Positions 22,598 to 33,918 of a DNA stretch of 64,000 bases are shown here, piece by piece. Under the pieces are notes generated by a model that saw only the letters and a program-made list of their open reading frames with translations, made no database searches and was not told the DNA's origin. The stretch comes from Campanula takesimana. Lineage: Eukaryota > Streptophyta > Magnoliopsida > Asterales > Campanulaceae. Location of the stretch: NCBI GenBank assembly GCA_026119855.1, contig JAOWBW010002536.1, forward strand, positions 1 through 64,000, given 5' to 3'. How positions within the stretch are numbered: the first letter of the stretch is position 1; every line of letters begins with the position of its first letter. The translations under genes and the position numbers were made by a program.

Positions 22598-22866
22598 ACT
22601 CCCTCCGTTTCAAAATATCGGTCGCTTTAGATTTTTTCACACATATTAAAAAATGTAATTAATGCATGTTAAGAAAACCCATTTATCCCTAAATAATTCA
22701 ACTTTCTAGGTGATTAAATATTTGTATGAGAGATACTTTCACCATCATTAATAAGGGTATAATTGAAACAAAAGGGTAAAAGTGCATTGATAATAGTAAA
22801 GTGACAGATATTTTGAAACAATTTTTTACTCCTAAAGCGACAGATAATTTGAAACGGATGGAGTAA
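22598..22866. mobile_element. Stowaway-like MITE, diverged ends
   Basis: Starts TACTCCCTCCGTTTCAAAATA and ends ATTTGAAACGGATGGAGTA. The inverted ends pair imperfectly. Confidence 0.75.
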
Positions 22867-24040
22867 TTACGGGTAACCTTTAATTAGGGGCGAACTCAGG
22901 ATTTTTATGAAAGGGGACATAATAAACTTCACAAAAAATACAATACTAATTTGGGGAAAAATTATTTATAATGTATTTTTTTTTTTGAACTTCAATAAGC
23001 GCAATTTGCATTAAATCACTTAATTTTACCAATATTTTACAAAACTTGCACTACTAAATTATTGATTTTGAAAAACTCAATTGGGTTGGGGGGGTGGGGG
23101 GGGGGGGGGGGGGATTGCCCCTGTAGGCTATGCTCTACCTCCACCTTTAATGAGTTGATATGTTATTTAGTTCGATTAATTATTTTTTGAATGGCAAGAA
23201 ATTGAAGATCAATAATTGCTACTCAGTAGCCAGTAATAGTGTGATTATTAGCCACTTTCATTACTTGGCGCATAACATATAAATTGTCGTTTTTTTTTTT
23301 TTTTTAAAGCAAACAACCCATAATTGCATTAATAAAATTTAAGAAGACAGCGTTCTACAAATGACGGAGGCTCGTCCATAATGTAATAGTTGCAATTAAG
23401 ATTTACACATAGATTGCCTAACACATCTCGAATAATGATAGCCAACCCCAAACCAAATCTTCAATAAATGGCCTTGAAAACCATAACATGTGATGCACAA
23501 TATATTTATACGTATGAAACAAAGAGAGTACCAAAATTGTGTATCTATCACAATATGTATTTAAAGCTGACATCATGATCATTTTAGCAAAACATACAAA
23601 TGTGATGAAGGACAAAATACTCCTCTCTCACTCTCTAAAAAAGATAGTCTCATTTTATTTTTTTTATGGTTAATAAAAATAAACTTTGATAAAATATTGA
23701 TGTCAATTTAATGATCACAATAAAATTCTAAAATTTGGTATTGATAAATCATTTATTTATCAATTACACTTTTAAAATTTTACTAGAATGATTAGATCGT
23801 CACTAATGAATAATCAAAGTTCATTTTTGTTGATTATAAAGAGAGTAATTTGTAAGTAACAATTTTCATTTTTTAATGTAGGAACTGGCGAAACAATGAA
23901 GGCAAAAAGGAGGATCAAATTCGTTACGTAAGGTTAAAGAACACGTGGCTTTATCCTGGAGTAGGCCCCCTCCTTGAGTACACCGGCGATCCGCATTTGC
24001 ATTGATCGTGGGTTCTACTATCCCCACGTTTGTATAGTAT
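22867..24040. other. Intergenic DNA with homopolymer runs
   Basis: Contains a G-run at about 23,089-23,114 and a T-run near 23,291. The segment 22,893-23,145 may be a decayed nonautonomous element (AGGGGCGAACTCAGG at one side). No gene is seen. Confidence 0.4.
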
Positions 24041-24048
24041 TTGTGAAT

Positions 24049-25316
24049 TAGGGGTGATCATGGTTCGGCCCGGTTCATTTTTGATCAAAAATCACAGAAA
24101 CAGAAATGAAACTAATATCTCGGTTCTATAGAGATTTAGAACCGGAACCAAACCAATACTTGTGAGAAGTGAGAAGTAATACACTGGTTCTGGTTCTACT
24201 GGTCTGGTCTGGTTCTAGTCATTTGAAGTTTATTTATTTTCAAACTTTTTTAACTCAAAACATTGACAAGATCAAACACAAATATAAACTTAATATTAAT
24301 TATAAATCAAGATCAAACCTAAATAAAATTCCGTCAAGTTGAAAAGTGAAATTTTTTGAATAAGACTGGTGTCTGAGACTTGGGTTTGCCGATTTGGGAC
24401 CTTGGGGCTTGGGTTGGGTACAAAATTACAAAATAGTTAAATGAGTTTTTTTTTAGAAGTAATTTAAATGTGTTTTTTTGAAAAATTAGTATACAAAACA
24501 AAAGTAAGAATATAAATTTATTTACTATAAAATAAATATATAAAGTATATACTGCACAACTGGTCCGGTCCGATTCTAACCGTAATTAAGAAACAGAACC
24601 GTACCATTATACTGGTTCTATAATATTTTAGAACCGGAACCAAATTATATGTACTGTAGAGATGGCCAAACCGAACCGGAACCGCCAAACCGGATCGGAC
24701 CCGTAACCAAAAAGCCCGGAACCGCCTTGAACCTTGACGAAAACCGGAAACGTGTGAACCGGAACCGTTTGTAACACGGTCTGGTTCCGGTTCATCCCCT
24801 CAGAAAACCGTGAACCGGCGGTTCCGAACCGCCAAGAACGAACCGGAACCGTTATCAAAACCGTTAGAAGCCCGTAAAAAACCGTCAAAATCGTTAGATT
24901 TCTAACGGTTTTATCAGAATTAACCGTTACTAACGGAACACTGACAAGAAAAGTTGAGTTTTGACTGGTTTTCTTTTTGCCAAATTCAGTGGATTAAAAT
25001 TATAAAAATTTGTTGAGCATATAAAAGAAAAGAGGAACGGACCTCTTTTAGTTTTTAAATATTTTTTCTATACCTTTTTTGTAAAAAAATCGGCAATAAA
25101 ATATTATTATAATTGTTTTTCTGTTAAAAAAATTAATATTTTTTTTTTAAAAAAAAGGAAACTGTGGACCGGTGATTCCGAGCCGTAACCGAAAGAGAAA
25201 CGGTTCGGTTACGGTTCAAGCTTTTTTGGAACCGGAACCGTGTTTGGTCATCCCTAATGTACTGGTCCGATTTTAACTGGTCTGGTCCGGTTTCAAAATA
25301 TTTTTGCTCACCCCTA
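24049..25316. mobile_element. Nonautonomous hAT element (outer), interrupted
   Basis: Ends TAGGGGTGATCA and TGCTCACCCCTA are inverted. They are flanked by TTGTGAAT (24,041-24,048) and TTGTGAAC (25,317-25,324), an 8-base duplication with one mismatch as expected for hAT. The body is full of GGTTCTGGTTC / ACCGGAACC. A second element sits inside at 24,657-25,256. Confidence 0.8.
24657..25256. mobile_element. Nonautonomous hAT element (inner, 600 bases)
   Basis: Ends TAGAGATGGCCAAAC and the complement of TAGGGATGACCAAAC. The 8-base duplication ATGTACTG is perfect (24,649-24,656 and 25,257-25,264). The body is rich in AACCGGAACCG. It inserted into the related outer hAT copy. Confidence 0.88.
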
Positions 25317-25439
25317 TTGTGAACTTCTGTCCTTTGGGTTGCAATTTTATACTCGCCGATTATTTGTTTTCCTCTAATTGGCTTCAATTACGTACACATA
25401 ATTACAGTTGCCTCCTGGTTGATTCAAAAGATTGCTTAA

Positions 25440-25640
25440 ACCGTTCATAATTATATTGGTGGATTTCGAACCGCTTCACTGAGCGGTTAGCTCCACCCCG
25501 CTCCACCCAATGGTGGAGATTAGAGCCACCTCATTTTTTTTTTGTTCGACGGATGAGATGTGTTCGAGCTCGGTAGAACCCACAAAAAATTGAAATCATT
25601 TTAACCGCACAGATGATGAGCTCGCCTATGTGGCCATGTC
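25440..25640. repeat. Remnant of a CCGCTCCACCC repeat family
   Basis: Blocks such as TTTCGAACCGCT, GCTCCACCCAATGG and AGATGATGAGCTCGCC are shared with 34,228-34,468. It is a partial copy without clean ends. Confidence 0.5.
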
Positions 25641-25705
25641 AGCTCAATTTACTTACTTTAGTTTCACCCTTAAATGATCTTACCAACAAGAGAATATATA
25701 AAAAT

Positions 25706-25853
25706 GACAAAAACTTGTGTGAGACGGTCTCACACGTGAAACGGATCTTGATGAGAGAGTAAATGGTTTGCCCCCTTATGGGCAGGGATGTGTAAACCCA
25801 TTTCCTCTCTCAACAAGATCCGTCTCACCGTGTGAGACCGTCTCACACAAGTC
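25706..25853. mobile_element. Small MITE with GTGTGAGACGGTCTCACAC ends
   Basis: Starts ACTTGTGTGAGACGGTCTCA and ends with its complement. Other members are at 31,407-31,557, 36,532-40,192, 44,935-45,893, 45,913-46,625 and 49,708-49,855. Confidence 0.75.
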
Positions 25854-25896
25854 TTCCTCTATAAAAATTTAGTTATTTATTTTGGAACGTAGAAAG

Positions 25897-26148
25897 TACT
25901 CTCTCCGTCCCAAAACACCTTGCACATATTTCCTTTTTGGGTGTCCCAATGGTAAGTCTCACTTTCCCAAAATGGAAAAGATTCCCACTACTTCTCTCTT
26001 CTCTCCACTCACAACAACTATCAATTTAATATTCTCTACCCCACTTTCTCTCTCCTTCCCTCTCACACCACCCATTTTTCTTACACATTTTATTAATTTT
26101 CGTGCTTTTCAAAAAGGGTGAAAGCTGTTTTGGGACGGAGGGAGTATG
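25897..26148. mobile_element. Stowaway-like MITE
   Basis: Ends TACTCTCTCCGTCCCAAAAC and GTTTTGGGACGGAGGGAGTA pair over about 19 bases. Confidence 0.85.
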
Positions 26149-26289
26149 TTTTAACTTAGGGTTGTACAATTTGACCGCAATTTACGATTTTTGTCGTCCA
26201 CTTTAATTTCAACTCTGGAGTTTTTAAGTGTAATTTTACACATTTAGCATGCTCCTTCTCGTTAGCTTTCATGCAATTTAGGCTATAGC

Positions 26290-27009
26290 CAGGGGCGGAT
26301 CTAGTATGTAACCAGGGTGGGACGATGCACACCCTGGATTTCCCGAAAAAATTACCGAGTAGTTATAAAAAAAAAAAAAAAAACTATAGGGGTGTAAATT
26401 GTGATTTTTGAAAGAAGAGGGGTGCAGAGTGTTACAAATAAAACTATTACTAAAAGACTAAACCAAACTGAAACGGACAACGCAGAAGAACAGACTGAAA
26501 CTTTTATTTTTTCGCCGCATTCCGATTCTGCGCTCTGCAAATCGACGGAGACGCCGGCACAACCGCACAGACCACCGGCCACGGCAAGTCGCCTGTCGGC
26601 ATACATCCGTGATCTGCCCCTGTTTTCCTTCCTCCACAATGTCTCAATCTCAAAAAGGTATTTTTTTTTTTAATTCAATTTTAGGGTTTTAAAATTTGAA
26701 ATTGATGATTTGGGGATTTATTGAGCAATTGTTGTTATCATTTTTGATATGCATTTTGAGTGTTCATTAGAATACTAGTTATGAGAAATATTTTCATTTT
26801 GAGTGTTTCATTAGAAGTGTTAAATACAAGTATAGTATTCTTATGCCCGATGTCCTTCTTGGTGCATTTTTATAGTGTGATTTTATTTTTTTTGTCATTT
26901 AAAGTTTTAAGCCGACCTGATCGGACCTCATTTTTTTTTTTTCCGGGGACTCGCCCCCGAACCCTGAAAAAAATGCACACCCTCACCTAAAATCCTGGAT
27001 ACGCCACTG
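26290..27009. mobile_element. Nonautonomous hAT element (720 bases)
   Basis: Ends CAGGGGCGGATC and GGATACGCCACTG are inverted, with a perfect 8-base duplication GCTATAGC at 26,282-26,289 and 27,010-27,017. The interior 26,450-26,640 is GC-richer and open in both strands, which may be a captured exon fragment. I do not recognise it. Confidence 0.85.
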
Positions 27010-27017
27010 GCTATAGC

Positions 27018-27726
27018 TTGAATTTTTTGCAACCAGATTGTATTGCCTCAAATTTATAATCTTTTCTTTTTTAATCTCAATCAAAGTAAAATTATAAAAT
27101 ATAATGAAATTTTGCAATGAATTTCAATTCATGAATTAAGAATTACTTCTTAAAATGATATTCACATTTGACTATTCAAACTTTTTAAGGATATGAACAC
27201 TTGCTTCACTAGCCATGTTGTGTTTATGCACATTTAAGCCTAAATTGGAGAAATGAGAAGAACTTTTTGAGACAATGAATAATGGCAAATACGAATATCA
27301 TTTTGAGATGGAGGGAGTACAAAATAAAAATGATGATGTGAAATAAGGAAATTGAGGATGATGACGAAGATGATAGTTGTCCATCTCACATAAACAGTGC
27401 TTTAATGGAATGGAATCTCTTTTCTATTTTTCTTACTCTCTCTTTATGAAGCCTTTGTCTCTCTATCTTTTTTCTGCTTCTGTCTGTCAACAATTTATCT
27501 AACCACTGCCTGTAAAAGTTTTGGTTTCTTTTTCCCAACCAGAAACAATTTCTGCAACCATTATCCTTATCTCTCCTCTCCTTTCTGTACTTACCATACT
27601 TTTTCCCTCCACTTCCCTGACCGCCTCTAACAACATGTTCCTTTTTTCTATTTCTCTTTTGGTACACATCTCATCCATAAATTAAACCCATTATCGCTCA
27701 TGATTCTCCGTGTTTTTTTCTAGAGA
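27018..27726. other. Intergenic DNA with a MITE fragment
   Basis: 27,150-27,321 matches one end of the AATGATATTCACATTTGACT MITE type also seen at 43,021-43,161 and 44,042-44,210. The remainder shows no gene. Confidence 0.45.
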
Positions 27727-27884
27727 AATTTTTGGGGAAACTAGTTTCTCCATAAGTTATAAAAAGTCTTGTTTCTATAGGGGTTAAGGTTTAGAGTTTA
27801 GGCTTTTTAGGGTTTAAATCTTAGGATTAAAGGGTTAAAAAGTGAACTTTTTATAACTTATGGAGGAACTAGTTTTCCCCAAAA
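27727..27884. mobile_element. Short fold-back MITE
   Basis: TTGGGGAAACTAGTTTCTCC and its complement lie about 130 bases apart, and the arms extend through CATAAGTTATAAAAAGT. A single-arm copy is near 44,277-44,305. Confidence 0.7.
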
Positions 27885-27987
27885 CCAACTTTTTTTTCTA
27901 TTCAGCCTTCATTTCAATACCATCATTTATCCCCAATTCTTTCTTTCTTTTTTTTTTATTAATAAAACATGATATTTGTTTGTTTTA

Positions 27988-28110
27988 CCAAAGAGCTCTA
28001 GCTCAAGCGGTGTCCCGTGTTAGTTTCTCATGTGGAGGTCATGAGTTCGAATCCCGTCAGGAAGATTGTGTTAGCCTATTTATATGCCAAGTTAGCTTTC
28101 ATGGCATTAT
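27988..28110 (+). mobile_element. tRNA-derived SINE (head)
   Basis: AGCTCTAGCTCAAGCGGT resembles an RNA polymerase III box A. GAGTTCGAATCCC, 35-45 bases downstream, resembles box B. The segment cannot fold as a complete tRNA cloverleaf by eye and has no CCA-type acceptor pairing, so a SINE head is the better reading. The 3' end is unclear because a MITE starts at 28,112. Confidence 0.6.
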
Positions 28111-28111
28111 G

Positions 28112-28350
28112 TAATACTCCATCTGTCCCGCTTTAAGGTTCTTACTTTCCTTTTTAGTCTGTCCCAATTTAAAGTTCTTACTTTGTTTTATTACCTAAAA
28201 TGGAAAGTGAGACTACTTGTCATTCTCACAACAAAAACTTCTTACCCACTTTCTCTCTCCCACTTTACTTTTCATACTCACAACATTTACTTTGTCTTAA
28301 TCTTCGTTCAAAGTCAAACTAGGAACTTTAAATTGGGACGGAGGGAGTAG
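28112..28350. mobile_element. Stowaway-like MITE
   Basis: TACTCCATCTGTCCCGCTTTAA at one end, TTTAAATTGGGACGGAGGGA at the other. Confidence 0.8.
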
Positions 28351-28460
28351 CTTTAAGGCATTGATTAATATCAAGAAGTACTGTTGTTACTGCCAAACCC
28401 GGTCCCGGAGACGGTTCGATCAGATTGCCATCCTTAGATTTAAGATATAATTGTTCTAAA

Positions 28461-28780
28461 TACTCCCTCCGTCCCAGTTTAAGGTTCTTACTTTCCTTTT
28501 TGGTATGTCTCAGTTTAAGGTTCTTAGTTGCTTTATTCCATAAATGGAAAAGAATGAATAGTGCTTTGGAGGAGCTTGCCCTCAAAAAGTTCATTTAATT
28601 ACAAAATAACCATTAGTTACCTAACTTACTTTCACCCACTTGCTTCATGAATAGTGTTTTTGGACATTTATATCCTTCGCTATTTACTTTTGGTTGACTC
28701 ATTTCCTTTGTTTTTGCCTTGGTTTCTTAATAAGCGTGCATAGTCAAACTAAAAACATTAAACTGGGACGGAGGGAGTAC
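28461..28780. mobile_element. Stowaway-like MITE
   Basis: TACTCCCTCCGTCCCAGTTT and AAACTGGGACGGAGGGAGTA are perfect inverted ends flanked by TA. Confidence 0.88.
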
Positions 28781-29067
28781 TATTTATAATGCAAGTGATT
28801 AAAAAAATTGCAAGTGTTGGTTTTACTGTAACTATACAAGCATTATTATAAAGACAAAGTTGTCAAAACACTATTCATCATTTACTATTTTTTGGAATGA
28901 GACTCCTACTCTCAAACGTATCAAGTATGTAAGAGTTTTACTCTAAGACGGAAGGAGTTAAATACAGAGTATTTTTCTTTCTTTTTCTAAATGATTATCT
29001 ATAAAAAGAGAATTATCCGTATCAATTTTTTTCAAAACTAACATTATAACAACACTAAGTTAGTTAA
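28781..29067. other. AT-rich DNA with a MITE scrap
   Basis: A half-MITE ending AAGACGGAAGGAGTTA lies at about 28,890-28,960. Nothing else is recognised. Confidence 0.4.
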
Positions 29068-29069
29068 TA

Positions 29070-29328
29070 CTCCCTCCGTCCCAGCTCACTTGAGACTTTT
29101 TGACCAAAACTGGTCAACTTAAGGTCGGTTTGACCAACACTTTATAGAAATATTTATGTTCCAAAAAACTTTTTAAAAATTGTTATTGAGAGGATTTTTA
29201 ATGGTGGTCATTTTACATTTTTTTAATTTTTGTTCGGATCATAAATATTTTTATAAAGTGTTGGTCAAACCGACCTTAAGTTGACCAGTTTTGATCAAAA
29301 AGTCTCAAGTGAGCTGGGACGGAGGGAG
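29070..29328. mobile_element. Long-hairpin Stowaway-like MITE
   Basis: The arms 29,070-29,158 and 29,243-29,328 are almost perfect inverted repeats, starting CTCCCTCCGTCCCAGCTCAC. They are separated by an AT-rich loop of about 85 bases and flanked by TA. A transcript would fold into a hairpin of nearly 90 base pairs, a potential small-RNA precursor. Confidence 0.9.
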
Positions 29329-29639
29329 TATTTCTTAATCCACGAATTTTATTGGAAATGACTAGTTAGTACCACTTGATAATTGGAAGACAAAGACAAG
29401 CCTATTCATAATCATGGGTGACAAGGAATTCTTTCAAACAAAAGTCCCTATTTAAATCACTTTTAGCCTAAAAAGAGGGTTGACATTACATGCTCTCCTT
29501 ATATTGACACTGGTTAGTGTTACTCATCCCTATCAAAAGCAAAAACAAAACGTCCCAACCCTTGTAAGCATACACCATAGTTACTAATGGTTGATGTCAA
29601 CATTTATATTATGTTGCAAAAGAACTTTTGAATAGCCCA

Positions 29640-30600
29640 CGCCAGGAGGACCGGGCTCAAAAAGTGAACCGAGCATAAACCGAACCGGCGTTACTCAAAG
29701 GACCGGTTCAGATCACTTGATTATATTCCACCTCGTCACCTTCAAGACGACGTCGAAGGTAAATAGCCACCGAGTTCCGAGTTAGATTCCCAGGCCAGTT
29801 CTCAGCCTCCAGGGCCGCCACCTCGGCGAGCTCGGGACAAGGGCGGTGGTTACGATCTGTATTGATTCATCATATCGCATTAAATGCCCGATGGTATTCC
29901 CTGAGTTACCTACTCTGTCCCGCGCCGAACCTGTCACATCACGACATCCTCTGGTCAGAGTCTGTCCTGTCCGGATTGCCGACCAATCCTAGGGCTACAC
30001 GTGTCCTGGCGGGTAAAGCCTATGCAAAGACCAAGGGTCAGACTGCTGGACAATGTGGGTAATATATAAGCCTTATATCTCTCTCTCTCTCTCAGGTATG
30101 ATCAAGAGACCCTACACACACAAAAACACACAGAGAACCCCAATCTTCTCTCTCAAGGCATTCCAAGCCTCGTTCTTAGAGCTTCCAGAGAATCTTACTC
30201 TTACGCCCGAGGGTATAAGATGGGATCAAACCCGACCTTGACCTTAACGGTGTTGTTGGTTGTGTTGTGTTACAGGTTGAACCGAAGATAAACGCCAGAT
30301 ATCCATCCCATTCCGTGACCCCAATTTCCGTGGCGTCATCAACTTTCAAATTCTATCACATCCATTTGCAAAAACAAATATTCCAGACCTCTCCAGATTC
30401 ATCCATATTCCATTGTTGCCTCAAACTTGCAGCTCTTTGGTGCAGCACACTGTGTTCACGGTCCACTATTTTTTATGTTTCTCTGCATTATCCTAACGGT
30501 CAAGATTTGTTTGACTCGTTGATATTATTATTCACCCTCCAACAATATTAACCTTTGCTAAATTATGGATTTTGGCAGGAACGTAGAAGCAACTTTTCCG
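29640..30600 (+). repeat. LTR-like remnant (probable solo LTR, Gypsy type)
   Basis: TATATAAG near 30,062 is followed by a CT-rich leader, then CTTACGCCCGAGGG and GTTGAACCGAAG. These resemble the promoter, R and U5 part of Tat/Retand-like plant LTRs. No paired LTR, PBS or TSD could be fixed, so ends are approximate. Confidence 0.4.
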
Positions 30601-30811
30601 CTCTGATAATGATTGACATCTAAATTATGGATTAGTTACTTAACTTTTTGAATTTGACTAAAGAAGGGTTTGACAAAAATGGAGTAAATGACACTAAAAG
30701 AAGTGTGTGTGTTTATTTTTACTTTTTGTCAATGTTACTCATAATATGATAAAAAAAAAAAGGTCTTAAGTTTACTTTTAAAAATGTAAGGCAGGGCTTC
30801 AATTATTACTA

Positions 30812-31070
30812 CAAGAATACTCCCTCCGTCTCATTTCAAATTGCAAATACTAGGTTGGCACGGGGATTAAGAGAAAAAAGTGAAAAAGGTGATGTGTTGT
30901 GAGTGTTGGTAGTTGAGTGGGAGAGAGAAAGTGAGGTAAAGAATAGTTAGTGGGTTAGTGGATGTGAGTGTGCAAGTGGGTTAAAACTTACCATTTTTGG
31001 ATTTTGCAATTTTAGTTAAGACACCCTTTTTGCCAACTTTTGCAATTTGAAATGAGACGGAGGGAGTAAG
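30812..31070. mobile_element. Stowaway-like MITE
   Basis: TACTCCCTCCGTCTCATTTC and GAAATGAGACGGAGGGAGTA are perfect inverted ends. Confidence 0.88.
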
Positions 31071-31406
31071 GTACAAGAAAAAGTAGAGAAGAGATAAAGT
31101 TGGTTTGCTTTCTATGAAAAGGTTACCAATTGAAAAAAAAAAAAAAGATTAGGAAAGAAACCTAAATGGGATTGGATTGGCTGCACACTGCCGTTTCAGG
31201 ACATTGCCCCATCAAAGTTGAGTGCCCACATTTCCTGCCTGGAATTATGAAATACTGTACAAAAACAATCCTTCCCACCCAATAAAAGTCATTGCATTTT
31301 TTGTACATGCATTATCATGGATTCAATCTAATGGCAAAGATAATCATTTCCCAAATAATTCAAGATAAACATTACTCACATTTCCTCACATTTTTTCTTT
31401 AGAGAG

Positions 31407-31557
31407 GAAGTGTTGCGTGAGACGGTCTCATACATGAGATAGATTTTGACGAGAGAGAAAATGAGCAATGACCCGTTCCGCCCGTAGGGTGCAAACCATT
31501 TACTCTTTCAACGAGACTCATTTCATGTATGAGACCGTTTCTCACAAGTTTTTGTCT
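31407..31557. mobile_element. Small MITE with GAGACGGTCTCA ends
   Basis: Relative of 25,706-25,853: TGCGTGAGACGGTCTCATAC at one end and GTATGAGACCGTTTCTCAC at the other. Confidence 0.7.
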
Positions 31558-31867
31558 TCTTTAAATTCCAAATAATTCAAAATAAAACGACATTTAACGG
31601 TGCACTAAAGAACAATTAAGATTGCAAATAAAGAGAGCATTCCTTGAAACAGGAAACTGTTTTTGTACATTGCTAATTCAAGAAATCTACTCTACTACTC
31701 ATACTAGACAACAGTTAAAAAAGGGAAATAAAAACACTGATGGGTTTTGTTAATTAACCTAAAGGAAGGATTCTTAATTTAATTTCAACTACCTAAGATG
31801 GATCGATCACAGAAAAAACTTAAAAACTTTAATATAAAGCCCAAAAAAGAACAAGTTTTTTCTTCCT

Positions 31868-33918
31868 TCAGTTACCATTCCCCCATTGCTTATTCCCCGC
31901 AATCCATTTCGGGCACTTTGGACTGAAATAACTCGACACAACCCTCGAATTCAACAGCTCAACAATGGGTGCAAATTTCACGCACCGGGGTGTCTTATAC
32001 TGATTAATCGAAGCCCCGAGACTAATTGCATAATCCATAAGCTTATCAAACGTTCCAGATTCAACAATCTTGATTTCCAGCGGTCCGATAGATTTGTCAG
32101 ACGCTCGACCCTGCCGATAAACACTGTTCAGAGACTCTTCGATTGCGAGACAACAGTCCTCGAAAACTGATGGGGGGATCGGAGTTGACCCATTAACATT
32201 AATCTCCCAGAAAAGAACATAGTGTCCAGGAATTGTGGTCAAGTCTGCATAACTTGTGTACTCAGTCAAAGTTGCATCAAACGGCATCAAATGGTTAATC
32301 CCATTCGTGACAGCATTATGCAATTCAACCTCGTCCGTCTTGTCTGCATCAATGCTCAAGCACACATTCTTTCTGCAGATGAAATTGAATTGCGGCGCCT
32401 TGTTCTTGAATCCTGCAACTCTTAGCACATCCCCAACTCTATACCTATATAGACCTGCAACCCATAAACAAGATTATCAATTTTTCGTCACATAAATACA
32501 TTAATCAAGATGGATGATTTTATGATATTGATATTGGGTTTTGAATGTTTTTACCAGCATAAGTTGTGACAACAAGTTCATATTCCTGACCGATTTTAAC
32601 GTCGGAAAGGTCGACTAATTCTTGTTGTTCCTTCTCATTGAGTGATTTGGGCATGGAAATGGAGCTGGTGACGCCATTGTTGCGATGAACCGGGAGGAAC
32701 TCGAAGTAAGCCATGGTGGGAATGAGGGTGTAAGAGACCTCACTTGGCTTACAAAGAGGGTTAAGATTGACACCAAAATAGCATTCAGAAGAAGCGTACA
32801 TTGTGCAAACAAGAGGGAGGCCATTGCTATAGTAATCAAGAATTGGGATGTACTGTGACATTGTCCCTGTCACTATAACATCAACATATTTTGTGTTAGG
32901 CCACAGCCTTGTTATAATCCCTTGCCAAGATTTTCTCCCACATTCGGACTCAATAAACTCCGCTATTTTCGGGTCGGGTTTCAGGACTTTCATGACAGCA
33001 TCACGGACGGATGGGTCTGTGATTTGTGGGTTTAAGGTTCCTGTTCGGATGTCGTTACAAAGAAGGGTCCAGTGTTTTTCTAGGAACCGGATGGCGCGGA
33101 TGAACCCGGAAGCGAAAACAGCTCCGACCCGGAGGACTTCTTTGTTCAAGAAAAGGCCACAAAGCATTTGGGAATACATGCTTTGGTAGGAGTCAGGGCA
33201 GAGAATGGTTTCGTTGGGGCTTGTGTAGTTGGTATACGGGTCATATGGGCGGTTCTTGAAATGGGAGCTTTTGTAGTAACTGGTTAAAACGGGTCGGGCT
33301 ACTAACCCGCCCGGAGTCTTGGCTTCGGATTTGATGAACAAGAAATACATGCCTTTGCCTTTGTCTAAACCCGGAACAGATTGGCTCATCACCGGCATAA
33401 GTAGGCTATACAACAGTGACCGCCGGCCCAGTTCGTCTTCAATCGTCGGCATCAATTTCCGTTCTCCTCCCGACGTCCCGGAGCTGCATAACACACACAT
33501 ACAAACACACACAGTTAGCAAAACACACACTCGATTGATTGGAAATTTCTATTAATAATAATGTGGGTTGATTAATTAATTACCTGGTGAGGAATTCGGA
33601 AATGGGTTTGGAAGAGAGGATTGGGGATTTATCGCCATTGGCGATACGAGTGATATCAGGCTGAATGTCTTCGTAGGTGATGACGGGCATGGTTTTCTTG
33701 AAGGTTTGTCGATCAGTTTGGCCAGCAACAAGGCCATGTCGTTTCAAGTATTCGACATGGGCATTTTGAGTGAGGATTTCAGCGAGGACACGTTTCTGAA
33801 CCTCGTCGGCGTTTTCAGTGACGTCTTCAATGAATTGAAGAGCCTTTTTGTTCTTCTCCATCAGTTTGTAGTCGTCCATGGAGGAGTTTGGTGGTGGGAG
33901 TTTCGGAGCTTCAGGCAT
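31868..33918 (-). CDS. GH3: GH3 auxin-amido synthetase, three exons
   Basis: Exons 33,584-33,918, 32,555-33,483 and 31,868-32,454 have GT..AG borders and matching phases, giving 616 residues, the normal length for group II GH3 enzymes. Exon 2 opens inside the ATP-binding motif SSGTSGGERK. MYASSECYFGVNLNP and TLIPTMAYFEFLP follow, and VTTYAG at its end joins LYRYRVGDVL in exon 3. Known family role: adenylation of indole-3-acetic acid (or a related acyl acid) and transfer to an amino acid in the cytosol, lowering free auxin. The motif set looks most like GH3.1/GH3.3-type IAA conjugases; the exact orthologue is not assigned. No disabling change is visible. It is the only ordinary host gene in the window. 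Confidence 0.95.
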